Below are positions 35,904 to 46,623 of a stretch of DNA of 64,000 bases, piece after piece. Positions within the stretch are counted from its first letter, which is position 1; every line of letters begins with the position of its first letter. The translations under genes were made by a program, and so were the position numbers. The stretch is from Bacillus sp. es.034 (lineage in GTDB: Bacteria > Bacillota > Bacilli > Bacillales > Bacillaceae_B), in NCBI RefSeq assembly GCF_002563655.1, contig NZ_PDIY01000001.1, positions 1,421,501-1,485,500 on the forward strand. Reading direction: 5' to 3'. The notes beneath the pieces were generated by a model that worked only from the letters and a program-made list of their open reading frames with translations, was not told where the DNA came from and did not search any database.

Positions 35904-36259
35904 TGAGATGGATTATTGGAATTTTAATCAATGCAGTGATCTTTATTGCATTAGCCGGCTTTTTTGACGGGTTTGAAGTGTCGGGGATCGCAGCGGCGAT
36001 TGGAGCGAGCTTTATCCTATCGATTCTGAATGTGCTTGTGAAACCGATTTTGATTATCCTGACATTGCCGGTCACGATTTTATCACTGGGACTGTTTTTA
36101 TTCGTCATCAACGCCATCACGTTATTACTGACGGATGGACTGATGGGAAGCAGTTTTGAACTATCAGGTTTCGGCATGGCCTTTCTGGCATCGATCATTT
36201 TGTCACTTGCCAATTTGGTCATCCAGAAAGCGGTGCTCGACCCGATGAAAGAGAAATGA
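35903..36259 (+). CDS. yvlD: Holin-IV/DUF360-type membrane protein YvlD
   Basis: A 118-residue four-helix membrane protein of the phage-holin-4 superfamily (NVLVKPILIILTLPVTILSLGLFLFVINA is the hallmark). The name reflects fold similarity; there is no phage nearby. It is the last gene of the yvl operon, overlapping yvlC (TAATG). Confidence 0.9.
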   Translation: MRWIIGILINAVIFIALAGFFDGFEVSGIAAAIGASFILSILNVLVKPILIILTLPVTILSLGLFLFVINAITLLLTDGLMGSSFELSGFGMAFLASIILSLANLVIQKAVLDPMKEK

Positions 36260-36267
36260 ACACCAAA

Positions 36268-36299
36268 GGACTCCGGTTTTCCCAAGCCGGAGTTTTTTT
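36268..36299 (+). terminator. Terminator of the yvl operon
   Basis: ACTCCGG / CCGGAGT stem with a run of seven T. Confidence 0.9.
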
Positions 36300-36361
36300 A
36301 TGATCAAAAAAGGTGTTTCTTATTTTGAAATAGAAATACTTGGAAAGGGGAGGAGTGTCAT

Positions 36362-37012
36362 ATGAAAATTTCAACGGGTGTGATCAAGGGGTATGGGGGT
36401 ATCGATGTACCGTACACACGATTATCCCAGGGAGAAAACGCCGAAGGGATCGCCATCCTCTTGCCGGGGCTCGGTTACACCGTGCAGGCACCTTTGCTTC
36501 ATTATTCGACAGGCATTTATCTGGAAAAGGGATTCGACGTGCTGCATGTTAACTATAAATATACTGGTGCGGACTACGAAACGTTTTCTGTAGAAGAGGT
36601 GGATGATGCTTTAAAGCACGATGTGAATAACATCATCGATAGGGTCTTGCAGGATCATGCCTATCCACATATCCACATAGTGGCTAATTCGTTTGGGACA
36701 CTGGCTTTAGGTCATGAAGCAGCAAGGGAGTCCATGAAGGATGCCAAGCTCATCTGGTTGACCCCCTTACTGAAAGAGGATGAAATCTTTCAGGCCATGT
36801 TGGATAGTAAGCAGGAAGGGCTTTGTATCATTGGTGATGAAGATCGTCATTATGATGAGGGGCGATTCAATGAACTCAAAGCGAATCAACGCTTGGAGCT
36901 GCATTTGATCAAAGGGGTCAACCATAGTCTTGAGCATGGGTTCAATGTCCTCGATTCCATCTCCACCCATAAAGAGCTCATGTCGATCATCAAAGCATTC
37001 TCAGAAGCGTAG
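36362..37012 (+). CDS. Alpha/beta hydrolase-like protein
   Basis: A 216-residue protein with an alpha/beta hydrolase core: ILLPGLGYTVQAP (oxyanion strand), nucleophile elbow ANSFGT (Ser of SFG, slightly unusual), Asp in IGDEDRHYD and His in VNHSLEHG. No signal peptide, so cytosolic. It resembles small YvoX/DUF1057-like hydrolases; substrate unknown. ATG 36362 follows AAAGGGGAGGAG. It stands alone, with a short hairpin overlapping its stop codon. Confidence 0.82.
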   Translation: MKISTGVIKGYGGIDVPYTRLSQGENAEGIAILLPGLGYTVQAPLLHYSTGIYLEKGFDVLHVNYKYTGADYETFSVEEVDDALKHDVNNIIDRVLQDHAYPHIHIVANSFGTLALGHEAARESMKDAKLIWLTPLLKEDEIFQAMLDSKQEGLCIIGDEDRHYDEGRFNELKANQRLELHLIKGVNHSLEHGFNVLDSISTHKELMSIIKAFSEA

Positions 37013-37032
37013 CCGGAGCTGCGCTTTTCTTC
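37007..37032 (+). terminator. Probable terminator overlapping the hydrolase stop codon
   Basis: GCGTAGC / GCTGCGC with a CGGA loop, followed by TTTTCTTC. Confidence 0.55.
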
Positions 37033-37140
37033 ATTGGTTTGACCAAGTAAGCCTCCTTGCGCTTTTCTCCATTATTGCTAAAATAGGTTAGAGTACGCTT
37101 ATAAATATGAAGCGAGTGTAACGTGAAGGAGGAGCTACTT

Positions 37141-38076
37141 TTGGCTAAAGTTCGCACAAAAGATATCGTCGAGAAGTTTAAGTTGGAGCTTGTCGGCGGA
37201 GAAGAGGGTTTACATAGACCGATTACGACGAGTGATATTTCCCGTCCCGGACTCGAAATTGCAGGGTATTTCAACTACTATCCCGCCGAACGCATTCAAT
37301 TACTGGGGAAGACCGAATTATCCTTCCTCGAATTGCTGGATGAAGCAGAACGCAAGCGCAGGATGGAAGCGCTCTGTACAGATATCACCCCTGGCATCAT
37401 TATTTCGAGAGACCTGGAGATACCGGATGAGCTGGTGGAAGCGGCGAATCGTTATGATGTCCCTGTCATGCGTTCATCTATGAAAACGACAAGGTTTTCT
37501 TCAAGACTGACGAATTACTTGGAAAGTAAGCTTGCTCCTACTACGGCCATCCACGGTGTATTGGTCGACATCTATGGGGTCGGTGTATTGATCACTGGAA
37601 AAAGCGGCGTCGGGAAAAGTGAAACCGCCCTTGAGCTTGTGAAAAGAGGGCATCGCCTTGTGGCCGATGATTGTGTGGAAATCAGACAGGAAGACATGGA
37701 TACATTGATCGGCAGTTCTCCTGAGCTGATCGAACATCTCCTTGAAATCCGGGGACTCGGGATCATCAATGTGATGACGCTGTTCGGAGCCGGAGCCGTG
37801 CGAAACTACAAACGCATTACCCTGTGCATCAATCTTGAGCTGTGGGATAAAACGAAACAATATGACCGCCTTGGACTGGAAGAAGAGACAATGAGAATCA
37901 TCGATACGGATATTACGAAATATACCGTGCCGGTCCGCCCGGGACGAAATCTTGCCGTCATCATCGAAGTGGCTGCCATGAACTTCCGCCTGAAACGGAT
38001 GGGCGTCAATGCTGCCGAACAATTTACAAACCGTCTGGCTGATGTGATTGAAGACGGGGAGAATGAAGATATCTAA
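37141..38076 (+). CDS. hprK: HPr kinase/phosphorylase
   Basis: HprK phosphorylates (or dephosphorylates) Ser46 of HPr and Crh in response to fructose-1,6-bisphosphate, ATP and phosphate, setting carbon catabolite repression through CcpA. The 311 residues show the N-terminal regulatory domain and the C-terminal kinase domain with P-loop GKSGVGKS (153-160), the HPrK signature ([11 protein letters not shown]) and the C-terminal MNFRLKRMG helix. TTG 37141 gives the known start MAKVRTKD, with AAGGAGGAG upstream. It heads hprK-lgt-yvoD-ppaX-yvoF. A substrate, crh, lies in the same window at 56128. Confidence 0.98.
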   Translation: MAKVRTKDIVEKFKLELVGGEEGLHRPITTSDISRPGLEIAGYFNYYPAERIQLLGKTELSFLELLDEAERKRRMEALCTDITPGIIISRDLEIPDELVEAANRYDVPVMRSSMKTTRFSSRLTNYLESKLAPTTAIHGVLVDIYGVGVLITGKSGVGKSETALELVKRGHRLVADDCVEIRQEDMDTLIGSSPELIEHLLEIRGLGIINVMTLFGAGAVRNYKRITLCINLELWDKTKQYDRLGLEEETMRIIDTDITKYTVPVRPGRNLAVIIEVAAMNFRLKRMGVNAAEQFTNRLADVIEDGENEDI

Positions 38077-38107
38077 GCTTTACATATAATAAAAAAGGAG
38101 AGACACA

Positions 38108-38944
38108 ATGAACGAGAATATTACGCCAATCGATCCTATTGCCATTTCACTCGGTCCGATCCAGGTACACTGGTATGGAGTCATCATCGGACTTGGAATT
38201 GCTCTGGGACTATACTTAGTCATCCGTGAAAGCAAGCGTTTAGGTCTTCATCCTGATACCTTCATCGATTTGCTCGTCTGGGCGATTCCCATCGCCATTA
38301 TCTGCGCGAGGATATATTATGTTGCCTTTGAGTGGGACAATTATTATGCCGATCACCCCGGGGATATCATCAAAGTATGGAATGGCGGGATTGCCATCCA
38401 TGGCGCGTTGATCGGATCCGTTCTGACCACGGTTGTTTTTGCGAAAGTGAAAGGACTGTCTTTCTGGAAACTGACGGATATCGCCGCACCAAGCATCATC
38501 CTCGGTCAGGCGATCGGACGCTGGGGGAACTTTGTAAACCAGGAGGCCCACGGTGGTGAAGTGTCACGTGCATTCCTTGAAGGTTTAAAGCTTCCTGATT
38601 TTATCATCAATCAAATGTATATTGACGGTGCGTATTACCAGCCTACCTTCTTATATGAATCTCTTTGGAGTTTCGCAGGGTTGATCCTGCTTCTTGTCCT
38701 GAGAAGAAAAGCCGACTGGCTGCGCCGGGGGGAATTGTTCCTCGTATATGTAGTATGGTATTCGATCGGACGCTTCTATGTAGAGGGACTGAGGACGGAT
38801 AGTCTGATGCTCGGATCTTTAAGATTCGCTCAAGTGATTTCCATCGTCCTGATCATTGCCGCGATTGCTGTGTTCTTTTACAGAAGAAAAGCGGGTCTTG
38901 CCCAAAAGGCATACGATGAAAAGGCAGATACAGTGAACGCATAA
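38108..38944 (+). CDS. lgt: Prolipoprotein diacylglyceryl transferase
   Basis: Attaches diacylglycerol to the lipobox Cys of lipoproteins (such as CccB in this window). The 278-residue protein has seven membrane helices, the essential His region [10 protein letters not shown] and the Lgt signature [17 protein letters not shown] 38108 follows AAAGGAG. Second gene of the hprK operon, as in Bacillus generally. Confidence 0.97.
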   Translation: MNENITPIDPIAISLGPIQVHWYGVIIGLGIALGLYLVIRESKRLGLHPDTFIDLLVWAIPIAIICARIYYVAFEWDNYYADHPGDIIKVWNGGIAIHGALIGSVLTTVVFAKVKGLSFWKLTDIAAPSIILGQAIGRWGNFVNQEAHGGEVSRAFLEGLKLPDFIINQMYIDGAYYQPTFLYESLWSFAGLILLLVLRRKADWLRRGELFLVYVVWYSIGRFYVEGLRTDSLMLGSLRFAQVISIVLIIAAIAVFFYRRKAGLAQKAYDEKADTVNA

Positions 38945-38962
38945 TAAAGGGGAGAGGGAACT

Positions 38963-39928
38963 ATGTGGATGTCATCTTTGAAAAATGGCGGACTCACAGG
39001 ATTGAAAACGACGTGGTCATTGGGGAAAGTCATTTTTCCCATTACGCTGATCGTCTTTTTGCTGCAGTACACACCGGTCCTGCCGTGGATCATGGAGAAG
39101 ATCTCGCCGTTCATGAGGCTTCTCGGTCTTTCTGGTGATGCGGCGATTCCCCTTGTCCTTGGGAATTTTCTTAACCTATATGCAGGGATCGGAGGGATTT
39201 TGTCCCTTGATTTAACGGTGAAAGAAGTCTTCATCATTGCGGTGATGCTGTCTTTCTCACATAATCTGTTCATTGAATCGACGGTCGCGTCAAAAGTGGG
39301 CGTGAAAATCTGGCTGATTGTCACGGTGAGGATCGGACTCGCCCTTCTGTCTGCCGTCATCATCAATCTCGTATGGAGCGGTGGATCTGATATTGCCAAG
39401 TATGGCATGATGCCACCACAACAGGCGGAGCCCGATGGATGGGGTGAGATCGTCTTACTTGGCCTTGAGAAAGCAGGGTTCGGTGTCCTTCAATTGGCGC
39501 TGATCGTCATTCCCCTGATGATCATCATTCAGGTGATGAAAGATTTGAAATGGATGGATGCATTTTCCCGCTGGATGTCCCCTGCTACACGGGCCCTCGG
39601 GATGAATGAGAATACGTCGACGACAATGGTGGCGGGACTCGTCATCGGTCTTGCCTACGGGGCGGGTGTCATGATCCAGGCGGTCAAGGAAGATGGAGTG
39701 AGTAAGAAAGATGTCACGATCGCTTTCCTCTTTTTAGTGGCATGTCACGCAGTGGTGGAGGATACAGTGATCTTCATCCCCCTTGGCATACCTGTACTGC
39801 CACTTCTTTTGATCAGGTTGGTGACCGCCATCCTGTTAACCATGGCAGTCGCATATATCTGGAATAAAGTTGATGCTAAGAAAGAAAAGGAGCTGCATTA
39901 TGAGCAGGATTACAACAATTCTATTTGA
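38963..39928 (+). CDS. yvoD: Nucleoside-recognition (Gate) domain membrane protein YvoD
   Basis: A 321-residue membrane protein with two copies of the Gate/nucleoside-recognition type unit ([17 protein letters not shown]... and [19 protein letters not shown]...), each followed by a conserved glycine/asparagine stretch. Related proteins include spore maturation SpmA/B and FeoB C-terminal domains. Function unknown. ATG 38963 follows AGGGGAGAGGG; its end overlaps ppaX by 29 bases. Confidence 0.88.
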   Translation: MWMSSLKNGGLTGLKTTWSLGKVIFPITLIVFLLQYTPVLPWIMEKISPFMRLLGLSGDAAIPLVLGNFLNLYAGIGGILSLDLTVKEVFIIAVMLSFSHNLFIESTVASKVGVKIWLIVTVRIGLALLSAVIINLVWSGGSDIAKYGMMPPQQAEPDGWGEIVLLGLEKAGFGVLQLALIVIPLMIIIQVMKDLKWMDAFSRWMSPATRALGMNENTSTTMVAGLVIGLAYGAGVMIQAVKEDGVSKKDVTIAFLFLVACHAVVEDTVIFIPLGIPVLPLLLIRLVTAILLTMAVAYIWNKVDAKKEKELHYEQDYNNSI

Positions 39929-40550
39929 CTTGGATGGGACATTGATCAACACGAATGATCTGATCATTTCATCCTTTTTGCATACATTGAATCATTATTA
40001 TCCGGGGCAATACGGGGAAGAGGACGTTCATCCTTTTATGGGACCGCCCCTTGAAGAGTCCTTCGGTGGATTGGATCCCGATAAGATGGAAGAAATGTGT
40101 GCTCACTATCGTGCCTACAATCACGAGCATCATGATTCCCTCGTGACAGAGTTCGAGGGAGTCTATGAAACCGTGAAGACCCTTTACGACAATGGTTACA
40201 AATTAGCGATCGTGTCGACGAAGGTCCGTGATGTGGTATTGAAAGGATTGGATCTGATGAATCTTCGTCCGTTCTTTGACGTCATCATCACCCTGGATGA
40301 GGTGGAGAACGCGAAGCCCCATCCAGAACCGATCGAAAAAGCACTGGTGCTATTGGGATCTTCCCCTTCTGAAGCCATCATGATCGGAGACAATCACCAC
40401 GACATTTTAGCCGGGAAAAATGCAGGCGTCCTGTCTGCAGGTGTTGCCTGGAGTGCTAAGGGAAGAGAACATCTTGCCCACTACGAACCGGACTTCATGC
40501 TTGAAGACATGAAGGACTTACTGGCGATCGTTGGAGCTCCGACTGCATGA
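39900..40550 (+). CDS. ppaX: Pyrophosphatase PpaX (HAD family)
   Basis: Hydrolyses the pyrophosphate produced when HprK dephosphorylates P-Ser-HPr. The 216-residue HAD protein has motif [10 protein letters not shown], motif II VSTK, motif III Lys (ENAKPHPEP) and motif [13 protein letters not shown] 39900 is seven bases after AAAAGGAG and gives the usual length. It overlaps yvoD and yvoF, fitting tight operon coupling with hprK. Confidence 0.95.
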   Translation: MSRITTILFDLDGTLINTNDLIISSFLHTLNHYYPGQYGEEDVHPFMGPPLEESFGGLDPDKMEEMCAHYRAYNHEHHDSLVTEFEGVYETVKTLYDNGYKLAIVSTKVRDVVLKGLDLMNLRPFFDVIITLDEVENAKPHPEPIEKALVLLGSSPSEAIMIGDNHHDILAGKNAGVLSAGVAWSAKGREHLAHYEPDFMLEDMKDLLAIVGAPTA

Positions 40551-41086
40551 GACGGACGACCCGCTATCCTGTTGAAGGAGCAAATTCCCTCTGGCATGTG
40601 TACAAAACCGTACCATTCGGGAAGGTCGTCAAAAATTTCATCGTCATCCAGCTCGCGCGATACACGCCGTTTTTAGGGATGAAGAATTGGCTGTATAAGA
40701 CGTTTCTGAGGATGAAGATCGGTGAACACACGTCATTCGCCCTGATGGTGATGCTGGATGTGATGTTTCCGGAGAAGATTTCAGTGGGACGGAATACGGT
40801 CATCGGCTATAATACAACGATCCTTGCCCATGAGTATTTGATCAAAGAGTACCGCCTGGGAGAGGTGGAGATCGGATCGGAAGTGATGATCGGTGCCAAC
40901 ACGACGGTATTACCGGGCGTGAAGATCGGTGACGGTGCCATCGTCTCGGCAGGTACCCTTGTACATAAAGACGTTCCGGCAGGGGCCTTCGTCGGTGGGA
41001 ATCCGATGAAAGTCATCTATACGAAAGACGAGTTGGCCGAAAGATGGCGGGAAGACAGCATCTATGGGTTGAATAAAGAAGAATAA
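40547..41086 (+). CDS. yvoF: Hexapeptide-repeat acyltransferase YvoF
   Basis: A 179-residue left-handed beta-helix acetyltransferase of the maltose/galactoside O-acetyltransferase type: hexapeptide repeats run through [15 protein letters not shown]...[33 protein letters not shown] and the C-terminal VGGNPMKVI. The acceptor is unknown. ATG 40547 overlaps the ppaX stop (ATGA). Last gene of the hprK operon. Confidence 0.92.
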   Translation: MRRTTRYPVEGANSLWHVYKTVPFGKVVKNFIVIQLARYTPFLGMKNWLYKTFLRMKIGEHTSFALMVMLDVMFPEKISVGRNTVIGYNTTILAHEYLIKEYRLGEVEIGSEVMIGANTTVLPGVKIGDGAIVSAGTLVHKDVPAGAFVGGNPMKVIYTKDELAERWREDSIYGLNKEE

Positions 41087-41089
41087 GGG

Positions 41090-41131
41090 AAAAGGCAAAG
41101 ATAGAGTGGATTCTGTCTTTGCCTTTTTTAT
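41090..41131 (+). terminator. Terminator of the hprK operon
   Basis: AAAGGCAAAGA-AGA / TCT-TCTTTGCCTTTTTT hairpin. Confidence 0.93.
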
Positions 41132-41193
41132 TAGTATGAAAACGGCAGAAAAACCAGCCACCGACCTCCACACAATTCACCCCTCGAAAACGG

Positions 41194-41222
41194 TTGACGA
41201 ATAAAAAAAGAAACGCTACACT
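41194..41222 (+). promoter_or_regulatory. Promoter of the his operon
   Basis: TTGACG (41194-41199), 17-base spacer, TACACT (41217-41222). The leader of about 115 bases to hisZ includes a small CCCTCCTTAAGGG hairpin but no T-box or other recognised riboswitch. Confidence 0.7.
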
Positions 41223-41342
41223 ACAAATAACTTTATTTTATTAGCACATTAGCGAACTAAAGGATATCTGAATAATCTAGAAGTAGTAACAATCCCTCCT
41301 TAAGGGAAAAATAGATGAATTAATACGCCAAAGGTGGTTCTT

Positions 41343-42530
41343 ATGACTAAGTTATTTATGTTCGAGAAGCCATTGGGAATGAGAGATACATTTCCTGATT
41401 TATATGAGATCAAAGATCAGACGAAGAAGAAAATGGAACAGGCCATGAAGCTATGGGGTTACCGGTTCATTGAAACCCCGAGTCTGGAGTATTATGAGAC
41501 CGTAGGGGAAGCATCGGCCATCCTCGATCAACAATTATTCAAGCTATTGGATCAACAGGGGCATACACTCGTGTTAAGGCCTGATATGACAGCTCCGATC
41601 GCGCGGATTGCAGCGTCGAAGCTATTAAAAGAAGAAGCGCCTCTCAGACTTGCCTATTCCAATTCAGTCTTCAGGGCCCAGCAGAGGGAAGGGGGCCGGC
41701 CGGCAGAATTCGAACAGGTGGGGATCGAATGCATCGGGGATGATTCCGTCAGCGCCGATGCCGAAGTGATCGCCCTTATGGTGTCGGTCCTCAAAGAAGC
41801 AGGCTTGGAGCATTTTAAGATTTCCATCGGGCATATCGGATTCGTACAGGAACTGTTCACTCAAATCGTCGGAACCGAAGAACGGGCAGATACGTTAAGA
41901 AGATATTTATATGAAAAAAATTATGTCGGATATCGTCAGCATGTCAACGAACTGGCCCTGTCATCCATCGATAAAGAACGGCTGTTCAGATTCCTGCAAT
42001 TACGGGGATCGGAAGATGTGCTCGGTGAAGCACATGGCCTCCTCGAAGGAGGAAAAGGACTGGGTGCTCTGGAACAGCTGAAAGATCTGTGGAGTATTTT
42101 AAAGGATTATGAAGTCGAGAAATATGTGAAATTCGACTTGAGCCTTGTCAGCCACATGAGCTATTATTCCGGCATTTTATTTGAAGTGTACGGAGAGAAT
42201 GTCGGGTTTGCCATCGGAAACGGCGGACGCTACAATAAGCTACTTGAAAAGTTTGGCAAGAATTCCGGGGCAACAGGCTTCGGGTTACGCCTTGACTATG
42301 TACTGGAAGCCATGAAGGTTGAATTATCTTCCACCCTTCAGCAGTGTGTACTGTTCAGTGATGAGCGCAGGAAAGAAGCCATCGGCTTGGCCCGTGAATT
42401 GAGAAATGAAGGGGTCGAGGTTGTGCTGCAGAACTGGAAGGGTGTAGGAGATGTGGATGAGTTCACGAAGGGTTTCAGCAACGTCCACTTTGTCGTGGGA
42501 CAGGACCGGAAAGGCGGTGAGACATCATGA
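41343..42530 (+). CDS. hisZ: ATP phosphoribosyltransferase regulatory subunit
   Basis: HisZ is a histidyl-tRNA-synthetase-like protein that lacks tRNA charging and forms the regulatory part of the short-form HisG enzyme. The 395 residues show class II synthetase motif 2 ([29 protein letters not shown]) and the HisRS-like [12 protein letters not shown], but an altered C-terminus. ATG 41343 follows AAGGTGG. It starts the his operon and overlaps hisG (ATGA). Confidence 0.95.
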   Translation: MTKLFMFEKPLGMRDTFPDLYEIKDQTKKKMEQAMKLWGYRFIETPSLEYYETVGEASAILDQQLFKLLDQQGHTLVLRPDMTAPIARIAASKLLKEEAPLRLAYSNSVFRAQQREGGRPAEFEQVGIECIGDDSVSADAEVIALMVSVLKEAGLEHFKISIGHIGFVQELFTQIVGTEERADTLRRYLYEKNYVGYRQHVNELALSSIDKERLFRFLQLRGSEDVLGEAHGLLEGGKGLGALEQLKDLWSILKDYEVEKYVKFDLSLVSHMSYYSGILFEVYGENVGFAIGNGGRYNKLLEKFGKNSGATGFGLRLDYVLEAMKVELSSTLQQCVLFSDERRKEAIGLARELRNEGVEVVLQNWKGVGDVDEFTKGFSNVHFVVGQDRKGGETS

Positions 42531-43150
42531 GTTCATTGACGATTGCCATGCCTAAAGGCAGGATATTCGAAGAAGCAGTGGAACTATTAAGGAAGGCCGA
42601 TTACAATCTTCCGCCTGAATTCGATGATTCACGAAAGCTCATCATCGAAGTGCCCGAGGAGGATCTGCGTTTCATCCTCGCCAAACCAATGGATGTCCCG
42701 ACCTATGTGGAGCATGGTGTCGCTGACTTAGGGATTGCCGGGAAGGACGTCATGCTTGAAGAAGAGAGGGACGTATATGAGCTCCTCGACCTGCGGATCA
42801 GCGGATGTTACTTGGCGGTTGCGGGACTTCCGAACACGAAGATGAGTGATGTGGCGCCGAAGATCGCGACGAAATATCCCAATGTCGCTTCATCCTATTT
42901 CCGGGAGCAGGGGGAGCAGGTGGAAATCATTAAATTGAACGGATCCATCGAACTCGCCCCATTGATCGGGCTTGCCGACCGCATCGTCGATATTGTATCA
43001 ACGGGTCGGACCCTGAAAGAAAACGGCCTCGTCGAATATGAAACCATCGTCGGCATCACTTCACGCCTCATCGTCAACCCCGTCAGCTACCGGATGAAAG
43101 ACGAAAAAATCGAAGACCTCGTCACCCGGCTGACGCGCATCATCGAGTGA
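42527..43150 (+). CDS. hisG: ATP phosphoribosyltransferase, short form
   Basis: Catalyses the first step of histidine synthesis (ATP + PRPP to PR-ATP). The 207 residues lack the C-terminal regulatory domain of long HisG, hence the need for HisZ. The signature [23 protein letters not shown] binds PRPP. It overlaps hisZ by four bases and is separated from hisD by 184 bases holding three repeat copies. Confidence 0.96.
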   Translation: MSSLTIAMPKGRIFEEAVELLRKADYNLPPEFDDSRKLIIEVPEEDLRFILAKPMDVPTYVEHGVADLGIAGKDVMLEEERDVYELLDLRISGCYLAVAGLPNTKMSDVAPKIATKYPNVASSYFREQGEQVEIIKLNGSIELAPLIGLADRIVDIVSTGRTLKENGLVEYETIVGITSRLIVNPVSYRMKDEKIEDLVTRLTRIIE

Positions 43151-43164
43151 GAGGGACCGGGTGA

Positions 43165-43315
43165 GAGGGACGGACCTCTCTTCGTCGGGTCCGGAATGTA
43201 GTGTTGGCAGTCATTTAAGAAGCTTTCGGGACGGATGATCGGTGAAAACCGAGGTCCGTCCCTCTAAAATAGAAATTACATAGGGTGACGGGTCCTGATA
43301 ACAGGTCCGTCCCTC
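43165..43315. repeat. Three GAGGGACGGACCT copies inside the his operon
   Basis: Exact core copies at 43165-43177 (+), 43252-43264 (-) and 43303-43315 (-). The first two form an inverted pair with 74 bases between; a half-site GAGGGACC is at 43151-43158. They fill nearly all of the hisG-hisD gap, while most other his genes overlap or touch. This is a BIME-like insertion in an operon. Confidence 0.88.
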
Positions 43316-43334
43316 CTAAAGGTTGGTGAATTCT

Positions 43335-44609
43335 GTGAAGATTATTAGGGATAGTAGCGGGGCGTCGATTAAGCGTTCTGTGGATAGTGGTACGGAGGAG
43401 CAGCGCAGGGCTGTCCAGGGGATCATTTCTTCCGTGAAAAAGGATGGAGACAAAGCCGTACGTGAGTATACAGAGACATTCGATGGTGTCCATTTGGAGA
43501 ACTACAAAGTTTCCGAGAAAGAAATAGAAGAAGCATTTTCCTCTCTCGATCCGGAAATGGTCTCCATCATCGAAGAAGCGGCGGATAATATTCGTGCCTT
43601 TCATGCAGAGCAAAAGAGGTCATCATGGTTCAGTACAGATGAAGACGGAACGATGTTAGGTCAAAAGCTCACACCCCTCGATTCGGTCGGTGTGTACGTT
43701 CCGGGTGGGACGGCAGCCTATCCTTCGTCCGTATTGATGAATGTACTGCCGGCAAAGGTAGCAGGGGTAAAAAGAATTACCATGGTTTCACCTCCAGGCA
43801 AGGACGGGACGTTATCTCCAGGGGTTCTCGTGGCCGCAAAGGTAGCAGGAGTAGAGGAAATCTTTAAAGTCGGTGGTGCTCAAGCCGTTGCTGCGCTGGC
43901 ATACGGGACGGAATCGATCACACCTGTGGATAAGATCACGGGGCCGGGAAACATTTACGTCGCCCTGGCAAAACGGGAAGTGTTCGGTGATGTGGATATT
44001 GATATGATTGCAGGACCGAGTGAAATCGTGATCCTGGCCGACGGAAATCAGCGTGCTGATGAAATCGCGGCAGACCTTCTTTCCCAGGCGGAGCATGATG
44101 CCCTTGCTTCAGCAGTCCTCGTGACCCCTTCATCGGCACTTGCGGAAGAAGTATCCGCTGAGGTTGAGCGTCAACTGGCCACTCTGCCGCGTGAAGAGAT
44201 CGCCCGTCAATCCATCCTCGATTACGGTGCCATTTATGTGACGGGAGATATAGAAGAAGGGATCAGCCTCGTCAATGAGCTCGCGGCTGAGCATCTGGAA
44301 ATCTTGACGGATAAGCCTTTTGAAACGATGGCGAAAATTCGCCACGCCGGGGCGATCTTCCTCGGGCGATACAGCTCTGAGCCTGTCGGTGATTATTTTG
44401 CAGGACCGAATCATGTTCTGCCGACGAACGGGACAGCCCGTTTCTCAAGTCCGTTGAATGTGGATGAATTTATGAAGAAGACAAGTGTCATCTCCTATAG
44501 CGAAACGGCACTGAAGAAAAACTACGAAAAAATCGCGAAACTTGCCCGCTTAGAGGGCCTTGAAGCCCATGCGAGGGCAGTGGAGATTCGATTCGATAAA
44601 GAAAAATAG
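43335..44609 (+). CDS. hisD: Histidinol dehydrogenase
   Basis: Carries out the last two oxidations, L-histidinol to L-histidine, with NAD and Zn. The 424 residues include the signature [15 protein letters not shown], the Zn-binding QAEHD and the [11 protein letters not shown] segment. I chose GTG 43335 (MKIIRDSSG) because GGTTGGTG lies six bases upstream and the family start fits; TTG 43323 is alternative. Repeats flank it on both sides. Confidence 0.96.
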   Translation: MKIIRDSSGASIKRSVDSGTEEQRRAVQGIISSVKKDGDKAVREYTETFDGVHLENYKVSEKEIEEAFSSLDPEMVSIIEEAADNIRAFHAEQKRSSWFSTDEDGTMLGQKLTPLDSVGVYVPGGTAAYPSSVLMNVLPAKVAGVKRITMVSPPGKDGTLSPGVLVAAKVAGVEEIFKVGGAQAVAALAYGTESITPVDKITGPGNIYVALAKREVFGDVDIDMIAGPSEIVILADGNQRADEIAADLLSQAEHDALASAVLVTPSSALAEEVSAEVERQLATLPREEIARQSILDYGAIYVTGDIEEGISLVNELAAEHLEILTDKPFETMAKIRHAGAIFLGRYSSEPVGDYFAGPNHVLPTNGTARFSSPLNVDEFMKKTSVISYSETALKKNYEKIAKLARLEGLEAHARAVEIRFDKEK

Positions 44610-44613
44610 GGAA

Positions 44614-44648
44614 GAGGGACAAGCCTACAAAGGTGAGGCTTGTCCCTC
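44614..44648. repeat. Variant palindrome GAGGGACAAGCCT between hisD and hisB
   Basis: GAGGGACAAGCCT (44614-44626) and its exact reverse complement (44636-44648) form a 13-bp stem with a nine-base loop. It shares GAGGGAC...CCT with the main repeat core but has AAG in place of GGA, on both arms, so the pairing is kept. No T run follows. Confidence 0.8.
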
Positions 44649-44665
44649 CAAAAAAGGAGGACATC

Positions 44666-45253
44666 ATGGTGAGAAGTGCAGAGATTGTGCGTAAGACGAA
44701 TGAGACAGATATCCGGTTGAGTTTTGGAATCGATGGGGAAGGGAATTCGAAGATCGAGACAGGGGTCCCGTTCATGAGTCATATGATGGATCTATTCACG
44801 AAGCATGGACAATTTGATTGTACGATTGAGGCAAACGGGGACACGGAGGTCGACGATCACCATACGACAGAGGATATCGGGATCTGCCTCGGCCAGGCAT
44901 TGCTTGAATCACTGGGAGATAAGAAAGGCATCAAGCGTTATGGATCGGCCATGGTCCCGATGGATGAAGCCCTGGCTCAAGTCGTGGTGGACCTGAGTAA
45001 CCGCCCTCACCTTGAATTCCGTGCAGAACTTCCCAGTCAGAAAGTGGGGACATTCGATACGGAGCTTGTTCATGAATTCCTTTGGAAGCTCGCCCTTGAA
45101 GCAAGGATGAACCTTCATGTCATCGTGCATTACGGTCACAATACCCACCATATCATTGAAGCGATCTTCAAAGCACTGGGACGCGCCCTGGATGAAGCGA
45201 CCACAATCGATCCCCGTGTAAAAGGGGTACCATCAACGAAGGGGATGTTATGA
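44666..45253 (+). CDS. hisB: Imidazoleglycerol-phosphate dehydratase
   Basis: Converts imidazole-glycerol phosphate to imidazole-acetol phosphate. The 195-residue monofunctional enzyme has the two Mn-binding signatures DDHHTTEDIGICLGQAL and HYGHNTHHIIEAIFKA. ATG 44666 follows AAAGGAGG; an in-frame upstream start lies inside the palindrome and is unlikely. No fused histidinol-phosphatase, as expected in Bacilli. Confidence 0.96.
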   Translation: MVRSAEIVRKTNETDIRLSFGIDGEGNSKIETGVPFMSHMMDLFTKHGQFDCTIEANGDTEVDDHHTTEDIGICLGQALLESLGDKKGIKRYGSAMVPMDEALAQVVVDLSNRPHLEFRAELPSQKVGTFDTELVHEFLWKLALEARMNLHVIVHYGHNTHHIIEAIFKALGRALDEATTIDPRVKGVPSTKGML

Positions 45254-45256
45254 TTC

Positions 45257-45892
45257 ATGATTGGAATTGTGGATTATGGAATGGGAAATCTGTTCAGTGT
45301 CAGTAAAGCACTGGAACGATTGAACGTCCCTTACTTTATAAGTGATGTACAAGAAGAGTTATTGAGTGCTGATGGGTTGATTTTGCCCGGGGTCGGGGCC
45401 TTTAAGGATGCTATGAGTCTCCTTAAAACCACCCATCTGAAAGAGACGATCCTGACGTTTGCGGAAAGCGGTAAGTCGCTCCTTGGCATTTGTTTAGGCA
45501 TGCAGCTCCTATTTGAGGAAAGTAAGGAAAATGGAATGACGAAGGGATTGGCTCTGCTGCCTGGGGAAGTGCTCCGCATTCCGAAAGAAGATAGTGAAGG
45601 GAATGCCTTTAAAGTCCCTCATATGGGCTGGAACCTTCTACGTTACCAGAAAAACTCCACCCTTTTAGAAGGGTTAACGGAAGGCTATGTTTACTTTGTG
45701 CATTCCTATTATGTGCACGAAGGATCCAAAGACGTGATTGTGGCAAGCGCAGATTACGCGGGAGTGGAGATTCCGGCCGTCGTTAGTCGTGACAATATTT
45801 ACGGCATGCAGTTCCACCCTGAAAAAAGCGGTGAGCTTGGCATGCAGCTGTTAGAAAACTTTACAAAACGGGTGAAGGAGAGGGTCTCATGA
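45257..45892 (+). CDS. hisH: Imidazole glycerol phosphate synthase, glutamine amidotransferase subunit
   Basis: Supplies ammonia from glutamine to HisF. The 211 residues have class I amidotransferase features: nucleophile Cys in [10 protein letters not shown] and His/Glu in QFHPEKSG, with the oxyanion PGVGAF loop. It starts three bases after hisB and overlaps hisA by four bases. Confidence 0.96.
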   Translation: MIGIVDYGMGNLFSVSKALERLNVPYFISDVQEELLSADGLILPGVGAFKDAMSLLKTTHLKETILTFAESGKSLLGICLGMQLLFEESKENGMTKGLALLPGEVLRIPKEDSEGNAFKVPHMGWNLLRYQKNSTLLEGLTEGYVYFVHSYYVHEGSKDVIVASADYAGVEIPAVVSRDNIYGMQFHPEKSGELGMQLLENFTKRVKERVS

Positions 45893-46623
45893 GTTTTACG
45901 ATTTATCCAGCCATCGATATGCGAGGCGGGAAATGCGTACGATTGGTGCAGGGGGATTATAATCAGGAAACGGTGTACGGAGACTCCCCGTTCGATATGG
46001 CGAAGAAATTCGCGGGTGAAGGCGCAGAGTGGATCCATATGGTGGATCTTGACGGAGCAAAGGAAGGCTCTCGGATCAATGATGAATTCGTGATTGCCGT
46101 TACAGAAAAACTCGATGCCAAGGTTCAAATCGGAGGAGGCATCCGCTCCAAAGACGATATCGAACACTATTTGAACAGGGGTGTCGACCGTGTCATCATT
46201 GGCAGCATTGCTGTTTCCAACACGGAATTAGTGAAAGAATGGCTTCGGGAATATGGAGATAAGATCGCTATCGGACTTGATGCGAAGGATGGCTATGTGG
46301 CGACCCATGGCTGGCTGGAAACCTCTGCTCTTAAAGCAGTCGATCTTGGAAAGGAACTCGCTGAAGCCGGTGCGGAAACATTCATTTTTACCGATATTGC
46401 CACAGACGGAATGCTATCTGGTCCCAATGTTGAAGCAGTTGTGGATCTTGCCGAACAAACGGGGAAATCAGTGATTGCGTCTGGAGGCATTAGCTCACTG
46501 GAAGATCTGAGGACGTTAAAGGAATATGAATCCCGTGGCGTATCAGGGGCCATTTGCGGGAAATCCCTTTACACAGGGAAGTTCACTGTCAGTGAGGCTG
46601 TAAACGAGGTGAGGTCATGTTAA
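45889..46623 (+). CDS. hisA: ProFAR isomerase (HisA)
   Basis: A (beta/alpha)8-barrel isomerase acting on ProFAR. The 244 residues carry catalytic Asp of [14 protein letters not shown] and Asp of [14 protein letters not shown], with phosphate-binding GGGIRS and ASGGISS loops. Overlaps hisH and hisF (seven bases). Confidence 0.96.
   Translation: MSFTIYPAIDMRGGKCVRLVQGDYNQETVYGDSPFDMAKKFAGEGAEWIHMVDLDGAKEGSRINDEFVIAVTEKLDAKVQIGGGIRSKDDIEHYLNRGVDRVIIGSIAVSNTELVKEWLREYGDKIAIGLDAKDGYVATHGWLETSALKAVDLGKELAEAGAETFIFTDIATDGMLSGPNVEAVVDLAEQTGKSVIASGGISSLEDLRTLKEYESRGVSGAICGKSLYTGKFTVSEAVNEVRSC

Noticed and set aside
41223-41342. Riboswitch or T-box in the his operon leader
   Set aside because: No GGTGGNACCGCG-type T-box sequence or other conserved aptamer motif is seen, only a small hairpin.
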